64,000 nucleotides of DNA, from contig CAWDOA010000013.1 in assembly GCA_963803875.1 (NCBI GenBank), positions 1-64,000 on the forward strand, in the 5' to 3' direction. This stretch comes from JABDIY01 sp963803875. Lineage in GTDB: Bacteria > Actinomycetota > Acidimicrobiia > Acidimicrobiales > SZUA-35. The notes beneath the pieces are model-generated. The model ran no database searches and was not told the DNA's origin. It saw nothing but the letters and a program-made list of their open reading frames with translations. Of the stretch, positions 44,894 to 54,130 are shown piece by piece (the first letter of the stretch is position 1; each line of letters begins with the position of its first letter). Both the position numbers and the translations under genes were made by a program.

Positions 44894-46523
44894 ATGGATC
44901 TGATCGAGCGGGCACGGCAGTGGGCGGAACTGGATCCCGAGGAGGTCCACCGAGGAACTGTGCTGAGGCTGGTCGAGGACCGTCAGCTCGCCCAGCTCGA
45001 TGAGTTGTTCACAGGAAGGCTGGCATTTGGGACCGCAGGACTGCGTGCTCGGCTGGGGCCAGGGCCGAATCGAATGAACCGTCTGGTTGTACGCCAGACC
45101 ACGTCGGGTCTGCTGCGGTGGATGGCCTCGAAGGGGATAGAGCGTCCGAGGATTGTGATCGGTTACGACGCCCGTCATGGCTCGCACGACTTCGCAACCG
45201 AGGCGGCCGCTGCCATAGGTGCGGCTGGCGCCGAAGCAATCCTGGCCGACGATGTGGTACCCACGCCGGCGCTGGCCTACGCCATTCTCACCCATGAGGC
45301 TGACGCCGGGATCATGGTGACGGCCAGCCACAACCCCCCGGCCGACAATGGCTACAAGCTGTACCTCGGTGACGGTATCCAGATCATTCCACCCGCCGAT
45401 GGCGAGATCGCGGCCGCAATCGACGAGATAGCGGCCGGTGCCGAACCGCCTTGGTTCGACGATCCTGCTGATCCTCAGTGGCTGCCCGCCCGTCGCTGGA
45501 TCGATGCCCACCGTGAGGCAATCCTCGGACTCATTCCGGGTCCGGAACGTTCCGCTCGAGTTGTGTACACGGCGATGCACGGGGTCGGCGGAGCGCCCTT
45601 TGTCGCCGCTGCGCTCCAGGCGGGATTCGGCCGCCCCATCGTTGTCGACGAACAGTTCGATCCGGACCCCGATTTTCCCACTGTCAGCTTCCCGAACCCA
45701 GAAGAACCGGGTGCCCTCGACCTTGCACTGGCACTTGCACTCCGGGAATCGGTCGATGCCGTGGTTGCCCACGATCCCGATGCGGACCGCCTTGGGCTGG
45801 CAGTTCCCTCAGCTGACAATCGGTCCTGGATTCAGCTCTCGGGTGATCAGGTGGGCGCACTGCTTGCCGATCACTTGATCTCTCATCATGTTGAGAATGA
45901 TGGCGGACCCGCTGTGGTGGCCAAGAGCCTTGTCTCGAGTCGGCGGATCGAGGCGATCGCCGCCCACTCCGGGGTCAAATGCCGGACAACGCTGACCGGT
46001 TTCAAATGGGTTGCTCGACCGATCGTGGACGAACCCCTGGCCACCTATCTGCTCGGCTACGAGGAGGCACTCGGATACTGCGTCGGGGGAGTGGTTCGCG
46101 ACAAGGACGGCATCGGAGCTGCACTCGTGGCCATGCAGATGATCTCTGCGCTGAAGGACCGGGGAAGCACCGTGTGGGACGTGCTCGATTCTCTCGATGA
46201 CCGAGTTCGGGGCATACCGCTCCGAATCGTTTTCTCATCGCCTGGGCGATGACGGGCCCACCACCGACGAGATACTCGCCGGTTTGCTGTCGGATCCACC
46301 TGCGGCTGACTCACCGGTTGTGTCGGTGATTGATCTGGCAACCGAAGGCGATCTACCGCCTACCGCCGGTGTGCTGATCAACTACGAAAACCGAGCACGT
46401 CTGATCGTTCGGCCCAGCGGTACTGAACCAAAAGTGAAGTTCTATCTCGAAGCGGTTGGCGATCCGGAGAACGCAGAAAAAGCCCTCAGGGGCCTCGCCC
46501 ACGTGCTGCAGGAACGGTTATAG
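44894..46523 (+). CDS. Phosphoglucomutase/phosphomannomutase, one frameshift
   Basis: An alpha-D-phosphohexomutase interconverting hexose-1- and 6-phosphates. The active-site phosphoserine loop is TASHNPPADNGYKLY, the metal loop AHDPDADRLGLAV, the sugar-binding loop LGYEEALGYCVGG and the C-terminal phosphate-binding loop RPSGTEPKVKFY. The frame changes near 46195-46202: VLDSLD continues as EFGAYRSESFSHRLG one base out of phase. The corrected length is ~543 residues, normal for the type II (PGM2-like) group. It starts at ATG 44894. Confidence 0.92.
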
Positions 46524-46537
46524 AGCTGCCAAACTCC

Positions 46538-46627
46538 TCAGGAGTTGCGACCCACCGTGGGCTTGCGGCCGTGGTTGGCCTTCTTGCGGCGGGCGAGCAG
46601 GCGTTTCTTGCGACGGCGCTTCGACAT
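46538..46627 (-). CDS. bL37-type ribosomal mini-protein
   Basis: A 29-residue, highly basic peptide, MSKRRRKKRLL then ARRKKANHGRKPTVGRNS. The KANHGRKP core matches the small actinobacterial protein bL37 of the 50S subunit (a KANHGKRP motif in mycobacteria). The frame is open to 46726, but ATG 46627 gives the family length. It is convergent with phosphoglucomutase (14 bases apart) and divergent from the GGDEF-EAL gene. Confidence 0.7.
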   Translation of the reverse strand: MSKRRRKKRLLARRKKANHGRKPTVGRNS

Positions 46628-46726
46628 AGGGGCTACACGATAGCGGTATGGCGGAGGTCTTGAGACGCCGAGCCCGCGCAATTTCGGGGCTTTAGTTTCC
46701 ACCGCGTCGGCCGACTGTGAACCCAC

Positions 46727-48416
46727 ATGTCACGTTCTTGGGATTCTCGCATTCGCGGCGCAGCACAAAAATCCACGCCGACCGAAGTTGTTGTGCCGCG
46801 CGCTCTTGGCGCCCCGGCTCGTGAGATCGAGGAAATCGTCACCAAGGGACCCCAGCTCGCAATCACGGCTGCCGATCTCGCTGCCGTCGTGGCCGAACGT
46901 ACGACCGGACGGATTCAATGGCGGTCGGAGGCATGGATCGACCGATTTGGTGAGGTCGAGACCTTGGCCAAACACCTACCCGAGATGATGGAATTCGTCG
47001 AGCTGCCTTTGCCTCCGGCGGGCGAGAGCTGGCGCCGATCTCGCACGCTCCAAACCATCGATGGCGACGATGTTCTCTTCGATCTCGTGCTCATCGGGGC
47101 CAGCACCGAACGCGGCACCCACTACGTCACGGTTCTGGCCACCGAGAGGATCGGAAGCGGGCTGGTGGTGACCGATCGCCCCCAGCTGCTCGAGATCCTG
47201 GAGGAGGCTCTCAGCGAAGCGGAGGCCGGAAGTGTTGCCGTCATCTATATCGATCTCGACCGGTTCGAGCGGATCGTGAATGGAGTGGGAACCGTCCAAG
47301 CGATTCGGCTGATCGAACAAGTGTCCCGAAAGATCTCCTCGACTATGCGGGCTACGGACATGCTGTTTCGCTTGCAGGGCGATGAATTCCTCATCGTGGC
47401 GGTTGGTCTAACCGGCCGAGAGAAGGCCGAGGAGCTGGGTGAACGGGTGCGATCAGCGGTCGCAACCCTGCCCGAACCGGCCGACGAACTGGTGTTGACA
47501 GCGAGTGTCGGTGTGGCAGTGAGCGAGGTCGACCAGACCGCCCACAGCCTCCTGGCCGGTGCCGAAACGGCGGTACACCTGGCCAAGGGCCGCGGCCGCA
47601 ACCGCGGTCGTACTCTCCGACGATGCACTTCCTTCTCGCGCAGAACGGTTGACCACCGTCGAACGGCAACTGCGCCGCGCGATCGAGCAACGACATGTGC
47701 GATTTGCGTACCAACCTCTGGTGAACCTCGGGGACCGCACTGTTATTGGCGCCGAGGGTTTGCTGCGCATAGGCGGCGACGTGGGGCTATCGGCCACCGA
47801 GGTAGTAGCCACCGCCGAGCGGTGCGGCCTCATGGGAGCGCTTGGGATTCTGGTCGTTGAAGGAATCGAGGAACAACTGGGCGACTGGTTGGTCGAACCG
47901 GGCGCGTCACGACTGGCAATGCTGAATGTGGCTCCGTCCCAGCTGACCGACCCTGAGTTCATCAAGATGCTGGAAGCGCTTTCCGAACATGATGAACTGG
48001 CCGGACACTTCGGAATCGAGCTGTCGGCATCGGCCGCGCTGGGGAATCTCAGCCACATTGCCGCACTCGCAGAACGTCTGGCACCAAACCTAGCCATTGG
48101 CGCTGATGGATGGTCCGATCTTGACATCCCGCTGACGGCGTTGTCAGACGCCGGGTTCGGCTACCTGAAGCTTCACCGCAATCTTGTCACCCAGCTGCCC
48201 TCCGATCAGATGTTGCGAGACAGAGCAACTCGGCTGGTCAACGAATCCATCGAGAGAAACATCAACGTGTACGCGATCGGGGTTGAAAAGGAAACCGAGG
48301 TGGAGGCACTGGAACAGATCGGATGCTGCGCAGCTCAGGGATTCTTGTTCTCAGCCGCCGTCTCGGCGTCGGAGTTCCTTCGGGAAGTCAGCGGTGTACC
48401 CGCCCGCGGATCCTGA
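46727..48416 (+). CDS. Degenerate GGDEF-EAL protein, one frameshift
   Basis: The N-terminal ~140 residues resemble a PAS-like sensor (RIQWRSEAWIDRFGEVETLA). A GGDEF domain has VIYIDLDRFERI and RLQGDEFLIVAV, with GGDEF changed to QGDEF. An EAL-like domain follows: VRFAYQPLVNLGDRTVIGAEGLLR (EGL instead of EAL), NVAPSQL, then ELSASAALG and IGADGWSD, where the catalytic Glu and Asp pairs are lost. Catalysis is therefore unlikely; c-di-GMP binding is possible. The frame changes near 47600-47610, where HLAKGRGRNR continues as AVVLSDDALPS. It starts at ATG 46727; corrected length ~563 residues. Confidence 0.82.
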
Positions 48417-48458
48417 GCCAGCGGATCGGACAGGTTCCTGGGGAGTTAGCCTCGTGGA

Positions 48459-49538
48459 GTGGAAAAATTTGGTTTCGTCGGACTGCCCAATGCGGGCAAG
48501 TCTTCGCTCTACAACGCACTGACCGGCGGTGGTGCCCTGGCCGCCCCGTATGCGTTTGCCACGACCGATCCGAACATCGGTGTCGCCAAGGTTTTCGATG
48601 ATCGTCTTGACCAACTGGCTGAACTCAACAAATCCCGCAAGGTGGTCAACGCAACAGTGCAGTTCGCCGACATCGGAGGACTCGTGGAAGGCGCCAGCCA
48701 AGGGGAGGGCCTCGGGAACAAGTTCCTTGGAGGGATTCGTGAGGTCGACGCAATCGTCTACGTGCTGCGGGCGTTCACCGATCCTGACGTGCCTGGCCCT
48801 ACTGACCCTCTCGAGCACCTTCGGGTACTCGAAATCGAACTCACACTGGCTGATCTCGAGACCCTCGAGAAGCAGATCGATCGCAAGCGAAAGGCAGCCA
48901 AACAAGATCCGTCGTTGGCCGATGAGGTGAAGGCAGCCGAGGTGGCCATCGAGAAATTGAGCGAAGGAACGCCGATCTACCGAACCGACCTGTCGGTCGA
49001 GATGCGAGCCGCCCTTGCCCCCTACTACCTGCTCACCAACAAGCCGGTGCTCGCTCTTGTGAACATCGACGAGAGCCAGCTTGAACACGTTGATGACGTG
49101 GTCAAACCGGTGATCGACGAATTGGGCCCAGCGTCCACATCGGTGTTCGGTGCCTGTATCCAGCTCGAAGCCGAAGCTGCCCAGCTCGATCCCGAAGATC
49201 GGGCTGAGATGCTCGATGGATTTGGATTAGGCGAAGGTGCGCTGCCGCGTTTCATCGCTGCTGCCTACCACGAGCTCGGCTTGCGAACCTTCTTCACCAC
49301 AGGAGAGAAGGAAAGCCGGGCGTGGACGTTCAGGGCCGGATCATCGGCACCCGAGTGTGCCGGACGAATCCACACCGACATGCAGCGCGGATTCATCCGG
49401 GCCGAGGTCGTTCACTGGGACGAATTGCTCGACTGTGGCTCGTGGTCCGCCGCTCGGGACCGAGGCACGCTGCGAGCCGAAGGTAAGGACTACATTGTTG
49501 CTGACGGTGACGTGATGGAAATCCGCTTCAACGTCTGA
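48459..49538 (+). CDS. ychF: Ribosome-associated YchF/OLA1-type ATPase
   Basis: A 359-residue Obg-family P-loop protein. G1 is FVGLPNAGKSSLYNAL, the switch II region is DIGGLVEGASQGEGLGN, and NKPVLALVN is the G4 area with the altered specificity that favours ATP. A coiled coil (ETLEKQIDRKRKAAKQD) and a C-terminal TGS domain follow, with FFTTGEKESRAWTFRAGSS and the end GDVMEIRFNV. The start is GTG 48459. DUF192 and rsmI follow closely on the same strand. Confidence 0.96.
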   Translation: MEKFGFVGLPNAGKSSLYNALTGGGALAAPYAFATTDPNIGVAKVFDDRLDQLAELNKSRKVVNATVQFADIGGLVEGASQGEGLGNKFLGGIREVDAIVYVLRAFTDPDVPGPTDPLEHLRVLEIELTLADLETLEKQIDRKRKAAKQDPSLADEVKAAEVAIEKLSEGTPIYRTDLSVEMRAALAPYYLLTNKPVLALVNIDESQLEHVDDVVKPVIDELGPASTSVFGACIQLEAEAAQLDPEDRAEMLDGFGLGEGALPRFIAAAYHELGLRTFFTTGEKESRAWTFRAGSSAPECAGRIHTDMQRGFIRAEVVHWDELLDCGSWSAARDRGTLRAEGKDYIVADGDVMEIRFNV

Positions 49539-49554
49539 CCCACCCACTCGCACT

Positions 49555-49938
49555 ATGGCGCATCTCCGGAGACGCAACAGATCTGGCCCTGAGTTCACCA
49601 GCCATTGGCTGGTGAAGGACGGCCATGTTCTGGCCTCGGTCGACGTTGCGGAAACCAGAGCGGCCCGAACTCGTGGTTTGCTGGGGCGCACAGGGTTCGG
49701 CGGAGCAATGTTGTTTCCCAAGACCAAGTCGGTTCACAGCTTCGGCATGCAATTCAGTCTGGACGTTGCGTTTCTGGACAAAGAGAACACGGTCTTGCGT
49801 GTGATTTGTCTCGCACCTAACCGGCTAACCGGCTTTCACCTTCACTCCAGTGCTGTACTGGAGGCCGAGTCCGGCGCATTCGAAGCGTGGGGCATTGAGC
49901 CTGGCGACAGCCTGGAGATCACTGAGGAATGCGAATGA
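49555..49938 (+). CDS. DUF192 family protein
   Basis: A 127-residue protein with the DUF192 core: VDVAETRAARTRGLLGRTG, MLFPKTKSVHSFGMQFSLDVAFLDKEN and AVLEAESGAFEAWGIEPGDSLEI. The family is a small beta-barrel of unknown function, often exported, but no signal peptide is seen here. It starts 17 bases after ychF and overlaps the rsmI frame by about 10 bases. Confidence 0.88.
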   Translation: MAHLRRRNRSGPEFTSHWLVKDGHVLASVDVAETRAARTRGLLGRTGFGGAMLFPKTKSVHSFGMQFSLDVAFLDKENTVLRVICLAPNRLTGFHLHSSAVLEAESGAFEAWGIEPGDSLEITEECE

Positions 49939-50765
49939 ACGGCAAACTGACCCTTGTTGGCACGCCGCTTGGGAATCTCGGCGACATCACCGACCGGGCT
50001 CGCGAGTCGTTGGCCGAGGCGGATCTGGTGCTGTGTGAAGACACACGTCGCACCGGTGGGCTCATCACCAAGTTGGGATTCTCCTCGCCTCCGATGCTGG
50101 TGGCCAATGAACACACAGAGCATCGTGTTGTGGATCGTATGATTTCGGCCCTCACCGAGGGCAAGAAGGTCGTGCTCGCGACCGATGCCGGAATGCCGGC
50201 CATCAGCGATCCCGGAGCTCAACTCATAGCCGCTGCGGCTGAAGCCGGTTTCGAAATCGACGTGGCCCCCGGGCCAACCGCCCTGATCGTGGGATTGGTT
50301 CTCTCCGGTTTGCCCACCGATCGTTTCGTCTTCGAAGGGTTTCTTCCCCGGAAGGGCAAGGAGCGGGCCGAGCGCCTGGGAGTGGTCGCTCGAGAACCTC
50401 GCACGGTAATCCTGTACGAAGCCCCGCATCGGCTGGTCCGAACGCTGGAGGACCTGGCCGATGTGTGCGGACAGGATCGCATGGCTGCGGCCGCCCGCGA
50501 ACTCACCAAACTACATCAGGACGTACGACGAGGAACCTTGAACACCCTGCACGCCCACTTTTTCGATGTGCCTCCCAAGGGCGAATTCGTGTTGATCGTC
50601 GGCCCCCTGTCGGTACAACCCAAGGTTCGCTCCGACGATGATCTGGTTCGACTTCTCCGAGCCGAAATCGACGATGGGGCGTCCACTCGCGACGCAGTGT
50701 CATTGGTGAGCACCCTCACCGGAGAATCAAAGCGCCGTGTGTACGAACTCGCAAATGCGTTCTGA
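49929..50765 (+). CDS. rsmI: 16S rRNA (cytidine(1402)-2'-O)-methyltransferase RsmI
   Basis: A 278-residue tetrapyrrole-methylase-fold enzyme that methylates the ribose of C1402 in the ribosomal P site. Motifs: LVGTPLGNLGDITDRA, LCEDTRRTGGLITKLG, VLATDAGMPAISDPG, APGPTALIVGLVLSGL and FVFEGFLPRKGKERAERL. It starts at ATG 49929 or 49935, overlapping the DUF192 stop. In actinomycetes rsmI usually lies close to metG-tatD-rsmA-ispE; here a 6-kb accessory block separates them. Confidence 0.95.
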   Translation: MRMNGKLTLVGTPLGNLGDITDRARESLAEADLVLCEDTRRTGGLITKLGFSSPPMLVANEHTEHRVVDRMISALTEGKKVVLATDAGMPAISDPGAQLIAAAAEAGFEIDVAPGPTALIVGLVLSGLPTDRFVFEGFLPRKGKERAERLGVVAREPRTVILYEAPHRLVRTLEDLADVCGQDRMAAAARELTKLHQDVRRGTLNTLHAHFFDVPPKGEFVLIVGPLSVQPKVRSDDDLVRLLRAEIDDGASTRDAVSLVSTLTGESKRRVYELANAF

Positions 50766-50767
50766 GA

Positions 50768-50832
50768 CATCGGTAGGTCCGACAGATCGGTGGGTCTTGA
50801 CACATCGGTAGGTCTTGACAGATGTTCGTGGC
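50768..50832. repeat. Short tandem repeats after rsmI
   Basis: Three copies of a 17-18-base unit, best form ACATCGGTAGGTCTTGAC, run 50768-50784, 50785-50802 and 50803-50820, with a partial fourth starting AGATG. They begin 3 bases after the rsmI stop. No role is evident. Confidence 0.75.
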
Positions 50833-50899
50833 CTTCTCCGAGCTGTGACCTCCGGACCTTCGCTGCACCCTCGCCACATTCACCAATACGCTGGAGAAT

Positions 50900-51703
50900 G
50901 TGATCGTTGAAGGTGACTGGGAACGGGACGGAGCGGTCTGTGTGCGGGGGGCGCTCAGTTCTGAACACGTTGCACTGGCCACCGAAGCCATCGAAACCAA
51001 CCTCGCCAACCTGTCGCCGTACGCCCAGCGTGCCAGCTCGGCCGACGACGCTGCATTCGTAGAGGACTTCCGAAACTGGGACCGGATTCCGGCGATGGAG
51101 CGGTTCATCCGTGAGTCGCCCGCCGCCGCGATTGCCGGCGAATTGACCGGATCCAACAGAATCCGTCTCTATCACGACCACGTCTTGGTGAAGGAGCCCG
51201 GGACCAAACAAGCGACGCCGTGGCACCAAGATCAGCCCTACTACAACGTGGCCGGGACTCAGAACGCGAGCATGTGGTTCCCGGTCGATCCGGTCGACAG
51301 GTCTTCCACGCTGGAGTTCATCGCTGGATCGCACAAGGGTCCGTGGTTCATGCCCAGGACTTTTCTGGATGAGCAGGCCAAGTGGTTTCCCGAGGGATCT
51401 CTGGCCGAGCTACCCGACTTCGCCTGCGACCCCGAGCGCTATCGGGTGATCGGCTGGGAACTCGAGCCTGGCGACGCCGTGTTCTTCAATATGGTGGTCG
51501 TCCACGGCAGCGCGGGGGTCACAGGGCCGAACCGCCGGAGGGTGCTTTCGGTCCGATTCCTCGGCGACGACATGGTGTTTGCTCCCCGGAGATGGGTCAC
51601 GTCGCCGCCGTTTCCTGGCCTGGAAGACGAGTTGCCGGAGGGAGCGGAGTTGGACCACCCTCTCTTCCCCGTGCTCTGGACCCGCCCCCCAAATTCCTGC
51701 TGA
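50900..51703 (+). CDS. Phytanoyl-CoA dioxygenase (PhyH) family protein
   Basis: A 267-residue Fe(II)/2-oxoglutarate-dependent oxygenase. The iron ligands are in TPWHQDQPYY (H-x-D) and MVVVHGSAGVTG (distal His), and the 2-oxoglutarate Arg is in NRRRVLSVRFLGDD. PhyH proteins hydroxylate lipids, small natural products or osmolytes; the substrate is unknown. The start is GTG 50900. It opens the accessory block between rsmI and metG, and its 3' end overlaps the first palindromic element. Confidence 0.88.
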   Translation: MIVEGDWERDGAVCVRGALSSEHVALATEAIETNLANLSPYAQRASSADDAAFVEDFRNWDRIPAMERFIRESPAAAIAGELTGSNRIRLYHDHVLVKEPGTKQATPWHQDQPYYNVAGTQNASMWFPVDPVDRSSTLEFIAGSHKGPWFMPRTFLDEQAKWFPEGSLAELPDFACDPERYRVIGWELEPGDAVFFNMVVVHGSAGVTGPNRRRVLSVRFLGDDMVFAPRRWVTSPPFPGLEDELPEGAELDHPLFPVLWTRPPNSC

Positions 51704-51766
51704 TACCCACATCCTGTGTGGCTATCACCAGGGTATTTCAGCCGTTTGTGGCTATCAGCAGGAAGA
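51690..51766. repeat. Palindromic intergenic element, copy 1
   Basis: A ~75-base element with perfect 12-base ends, TTCCTGCTGATA (51694-51705) and TATCAGCAGGAA (51753-51764). The arms extend through CCCACA / TTTGTGGC. The first 14 bases are also the end of the PhyH gene. Its left arm matches the reverse complement of the right arm of copy 3 at 21 of 22 positions. Confidence 0.75.
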
Positions 51767-51840
51767 AGTGTGGCGACGACCTAGCGAGCCACGAGCTCGT
51801 CCGTGGCGTGCTCGCTGGCCGTGATCTCGAGGTGGAAGTG

Positions 51841-51919
51841 GAATCCCTGTCAGGAGCCACAAACGGCGCTTCTGCCATAGGGAGAGCCACACCGTTTGTG
51901 GCTCTCCACAGGAATTTCG
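51841..51919. repeat. Palindromic intergenic element, copy 2
   Basis: The arms contain perfect 12-base halves AGCCACAAACGG (51855-51866) and CCGTTTGTGGCT (51892-51903), continuing outward as CCTGTC/CACAGGAATTTC. The loop carries TTCTGCCATAGGGAGAGCCACA, shared with copy 3. It ends 8 bases before the stop of the peptidase-like gene at 51927. Confidence 0.75.
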
Positions 51920-51926
51920 ACAAGGG

Positions 51927-53231
51927 TCAGCGGAGGAGCCATTCGACACCATCTGGGGTGTCGCGTACCTCGATGCCGGCGGCGTCGAGACCGTCTCGAA
52001 GGGCATCCGACACCGCCCACGCCTTTTCCTCGCGGGCCACCCGTCGAGCGGTGAGAGCTGCTTCGACGACCGGGCCCAGAACCTCACGTTCGTCCCGCAA
52101 TCCTGCTGTTGCTGCGGCGCCGAGACGGCTGATCATCGACCGAAGCGACGCCCGCGCCCTTGCGACCTGGTCCGATTGGAGGGTGTCCCGCGACCATTCG
52201 ACGATCGCAGTGTCGAGCGTCAGCATCGCAGCAACCGCAGCGTCGGCATCGCCGGTTTCCATGGCAACCGCGAAATCTGCTTCGGACGTGGTGAGAACAG
52301 CTTCCAGCGAATCTGCCTCCGGCGAATCTGACAGTGGAACATCACGGGGATCGACCGAATCCTCCTCCGAAGCTGGGACAGCGGAACTCGTAGCAGCAGA
52401 ACGATCGCCCCCGGAGCGGAGTACATCGAGCGACACCTTCTCGCCACTCTGAATCTCCACCGATGCACCGTCCATGCGCAGCGTCAGCACGCCACGGCCC
52501 ACAACCTCGGCGGTGTCATCGTCGAGGTTCATGATCACGCCCGTGTGTTCGTCGATGCCGAGCACGAAGGCATCGTCGGGGAGCTCAGGCTCGAGCATCG
52601 CCAGACGTCGTTCACCCAAGTAGCAGAACCGGGTGTCGTGATTTCCGCCCTCGGTGTTGTTGTAGTGCGGGATCACCGCAGCGTTGATGCCGGTCTCGGC
52701 CAGCAGGTCCAGGCCATCGAGCCAGAACGGATCGATGCCCACCTTGTAGATCTCATAGACCGGCACGGTCTTCACGCCGATCGTCAGAGCGGCAGCCGAA
52801 GAGAACACCACTGCACCCCCGCTGCGCAGCTTTTCGCGCAGGAGGTCTGGGATTGGAGTCTTCTCCCATTGGGCAAGGGCGAACGTGGGTGATCCCGGTC
52901 CAGCGAAGATCCATTGGGCCGCGCGAATACGGTTCATTCCCGCTTCGAGTGCTACCGGGTCGATATCGGTTCGACCGATACCGGCCACGGCCACGTCGCG
53001 GAAGACCGACTCTTTGAAGTACTCCACCGTTCGCTCCGCCAGGATCGGGGCGTTCTCCTGGAACCCGAATGGGGTATCGAGCATCACCGCGGCAACGGAG
53101 TCGCCGTTCGCGTGGGATCCACCGATCATGGAGAAGATGTGCCGATGGTGTCCGGTCATCGTCGGGGCTGTTTCGCCCGAACCCATCACAACCAGGAGTC
53201 GCGGGGTTCGCGCCTGTCGAGAAATTGCCAT
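51927..53231 (-). CDS. Peptidase S51 (cyanophycinase-like) protein fused to a CysRS-like C-terminal domain
   Basis: Residues 1-~250 match the S51/type 1 glutamine-amidotransferase-like fold: RLLVVMGSGETAPTM, IFAGPGSPTFAL, a probable nucleophile Ser144 or 145 in VVFSSAAALTIG, and FVLGIDEHTGVI. An acidic linker (~265-315) follows. The last ~110 residues look like the anticodon-binding end of cysteinyl-tRNA synthetase: FAVAMETGDADAAVAAM, then ARRVAREEKAWAVSDALRDG and AGIEVRDTPDGVEWLL. No tRNA-synthetase catalytic domain is present. ATG 53231 has a GAGGTG ribosome-binding site. It is the third gene of a minus-strand run with the hydrolase and a Gfo/Idh gene. The role is unknown. Confidence 0.75.
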   Translation of the reverse strand: MAISRQARTPRLLVVMGSGETAPTMTGHHRHIFSMIGGSHANGDSVAAVMLDTPFGFQENAPILAERTVEYFKESVFRDVAVAGIGRTDIDPVALEAGMNRIRAAQWIFAGPGSPTFALAQWEKTPIPDLLREKLRSGGAVVFSSAAALTIGVKTVPVYEIYKVGIDPFWLDGLDLLAETGINAAVIPHYNNTEGGNHDTRFCYLGERRLAMLEPELPDDAFVLGIDEHTGVIMNLDDDTAEVVGRGVLTLRMDGASVEIQSGEKVSLDVLRSGGDRSAATSSAVPASEEDSVDPRDVPLSDSPEADSLEAVLTTSEADFAVAMETGDADAAVAAMLTLDTAIVEWSRDTLQSDQVARARASLRSMISRLGAAATAGLRDEREVLGPVVEAALTARRVAREEKAWAVSDALRDGLDAAGIEVRDTPDGVEWLLR

Positions 53232-53251
53232 CGTTACACCTCGGGGGATAC

Positions 53252-54130
53252 TCAGCTGAAGAAGTCTGCTTGGGTCACCGACGAATGCAACAGACCAGCT
53301 ACCGCATCGGGTTTCTGGGCGTGTACATCGTGATGGGCGGGCCGAAACCATTCTGCCCTGGCCGTGGGCAGTAGGGCGATTGAGCGCGCCACCGATTCGT
53401 CCTTGGACCACATCGTATTTGAATCCTCGGCGGCGACGATCAACGTCGGTGTCGACACGCGCGGCATGGATTCGAAAGGTCGGTGCTCCCAAAGCCCTCG
53501 CAGCACTTTCAGATGGTTTTCGAAACTCAACCACGGAGCGATGGTTCGGTCGGGGCCGATCTCGAAGTTGGCCATCGTTCCAGCCCGCCCCTCGGGTGGC
53601 CAGTCAGCCGCCATTTCATCGAGCCATTGTTCTATCTGAGCGACCGGGGTGCCCAGCAGTGGCGGTGGGGACAACGCCTGCTCGGCATCGGCCCATTTCG
53701 GATAGCGGGACCGCAGATCGATGAACCCGCCATCGACGCAGCAGATCAGGGATGCTGCGTGGGGGTGTCTGCGGGCCATCTCCAGCACAACGTTGCCGCC
53801 CCAACTCTGACCGGCCACCGCCGGCTCCTGGTGAAAGTGCCAGCGGCCGCCAAGGTGCTCGAGGAGTTCGGCCATATCGTCTGCGCAGGTATCCATGTCG
53901 TAGCCGTCGTCTGGCTTGGAGGATTGGCCGTGTCCCCGCTGATCGACGGTTACCACTGCGTGTCCCATCTCGGCGAGCCGTCTTGCGACGCCGTCCCACA
54001 GGTGCTTGTTGGATGCCAGTCCATGAGTGAGGACCCACGGTGTGAGATCAGAACCTGGAGAACCCCACAACTCCGTGGACAGCACCACGTTCGATTCCAA
54101 CTCGAAGAACGCCGATTCGCGAGCGGTCAC
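53252..54130 (-). CDS. Alpha/beta hydrolase
   Basis: A 292-residue alpha/beta-fold hydrolase. The oxyanion region is WVLTHGLASNKHLWDGV, the nucleophile is in AVAGQSWGGNVVLEMA, the acid in TPTLIVAAEDSNTMW and the His in FRPAHHDVHAQKPDAV. All three catalytic residues are present. GTG 54130 overlaps the Gfo/Idh stop (GTGA), so translation is coupled, and the peptidase-like gene follows by 20 bases. The ester or other substrate is unknown. Confidence 0.88.
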   Translation of the reverse strand: MTARESAFFELESNVVLSTELWGSPGSDLTPWVLTHGLASNKHLWDGVARRLAEMGHAVVTVDQRGHGQSSKPDDGYDMDTCADDMAELLEHLGGRWHFHQEPAVAGQSWGGNVVLEMARRHPHAASLICCVDGGFIDLRSRYPKWADAEQALSPPPLLGTPVAQIEQWLDEMAADWPPEGRAGTMANFEIGPDRTIAPWLSFENHLKVLRGLWEHRPFESMPRVSTPTLIVAAEDSNTMWSKDESVARSIALLPTARAEWFRPAHHDVHAQKPDAVAGLLHSSVTQADFFS

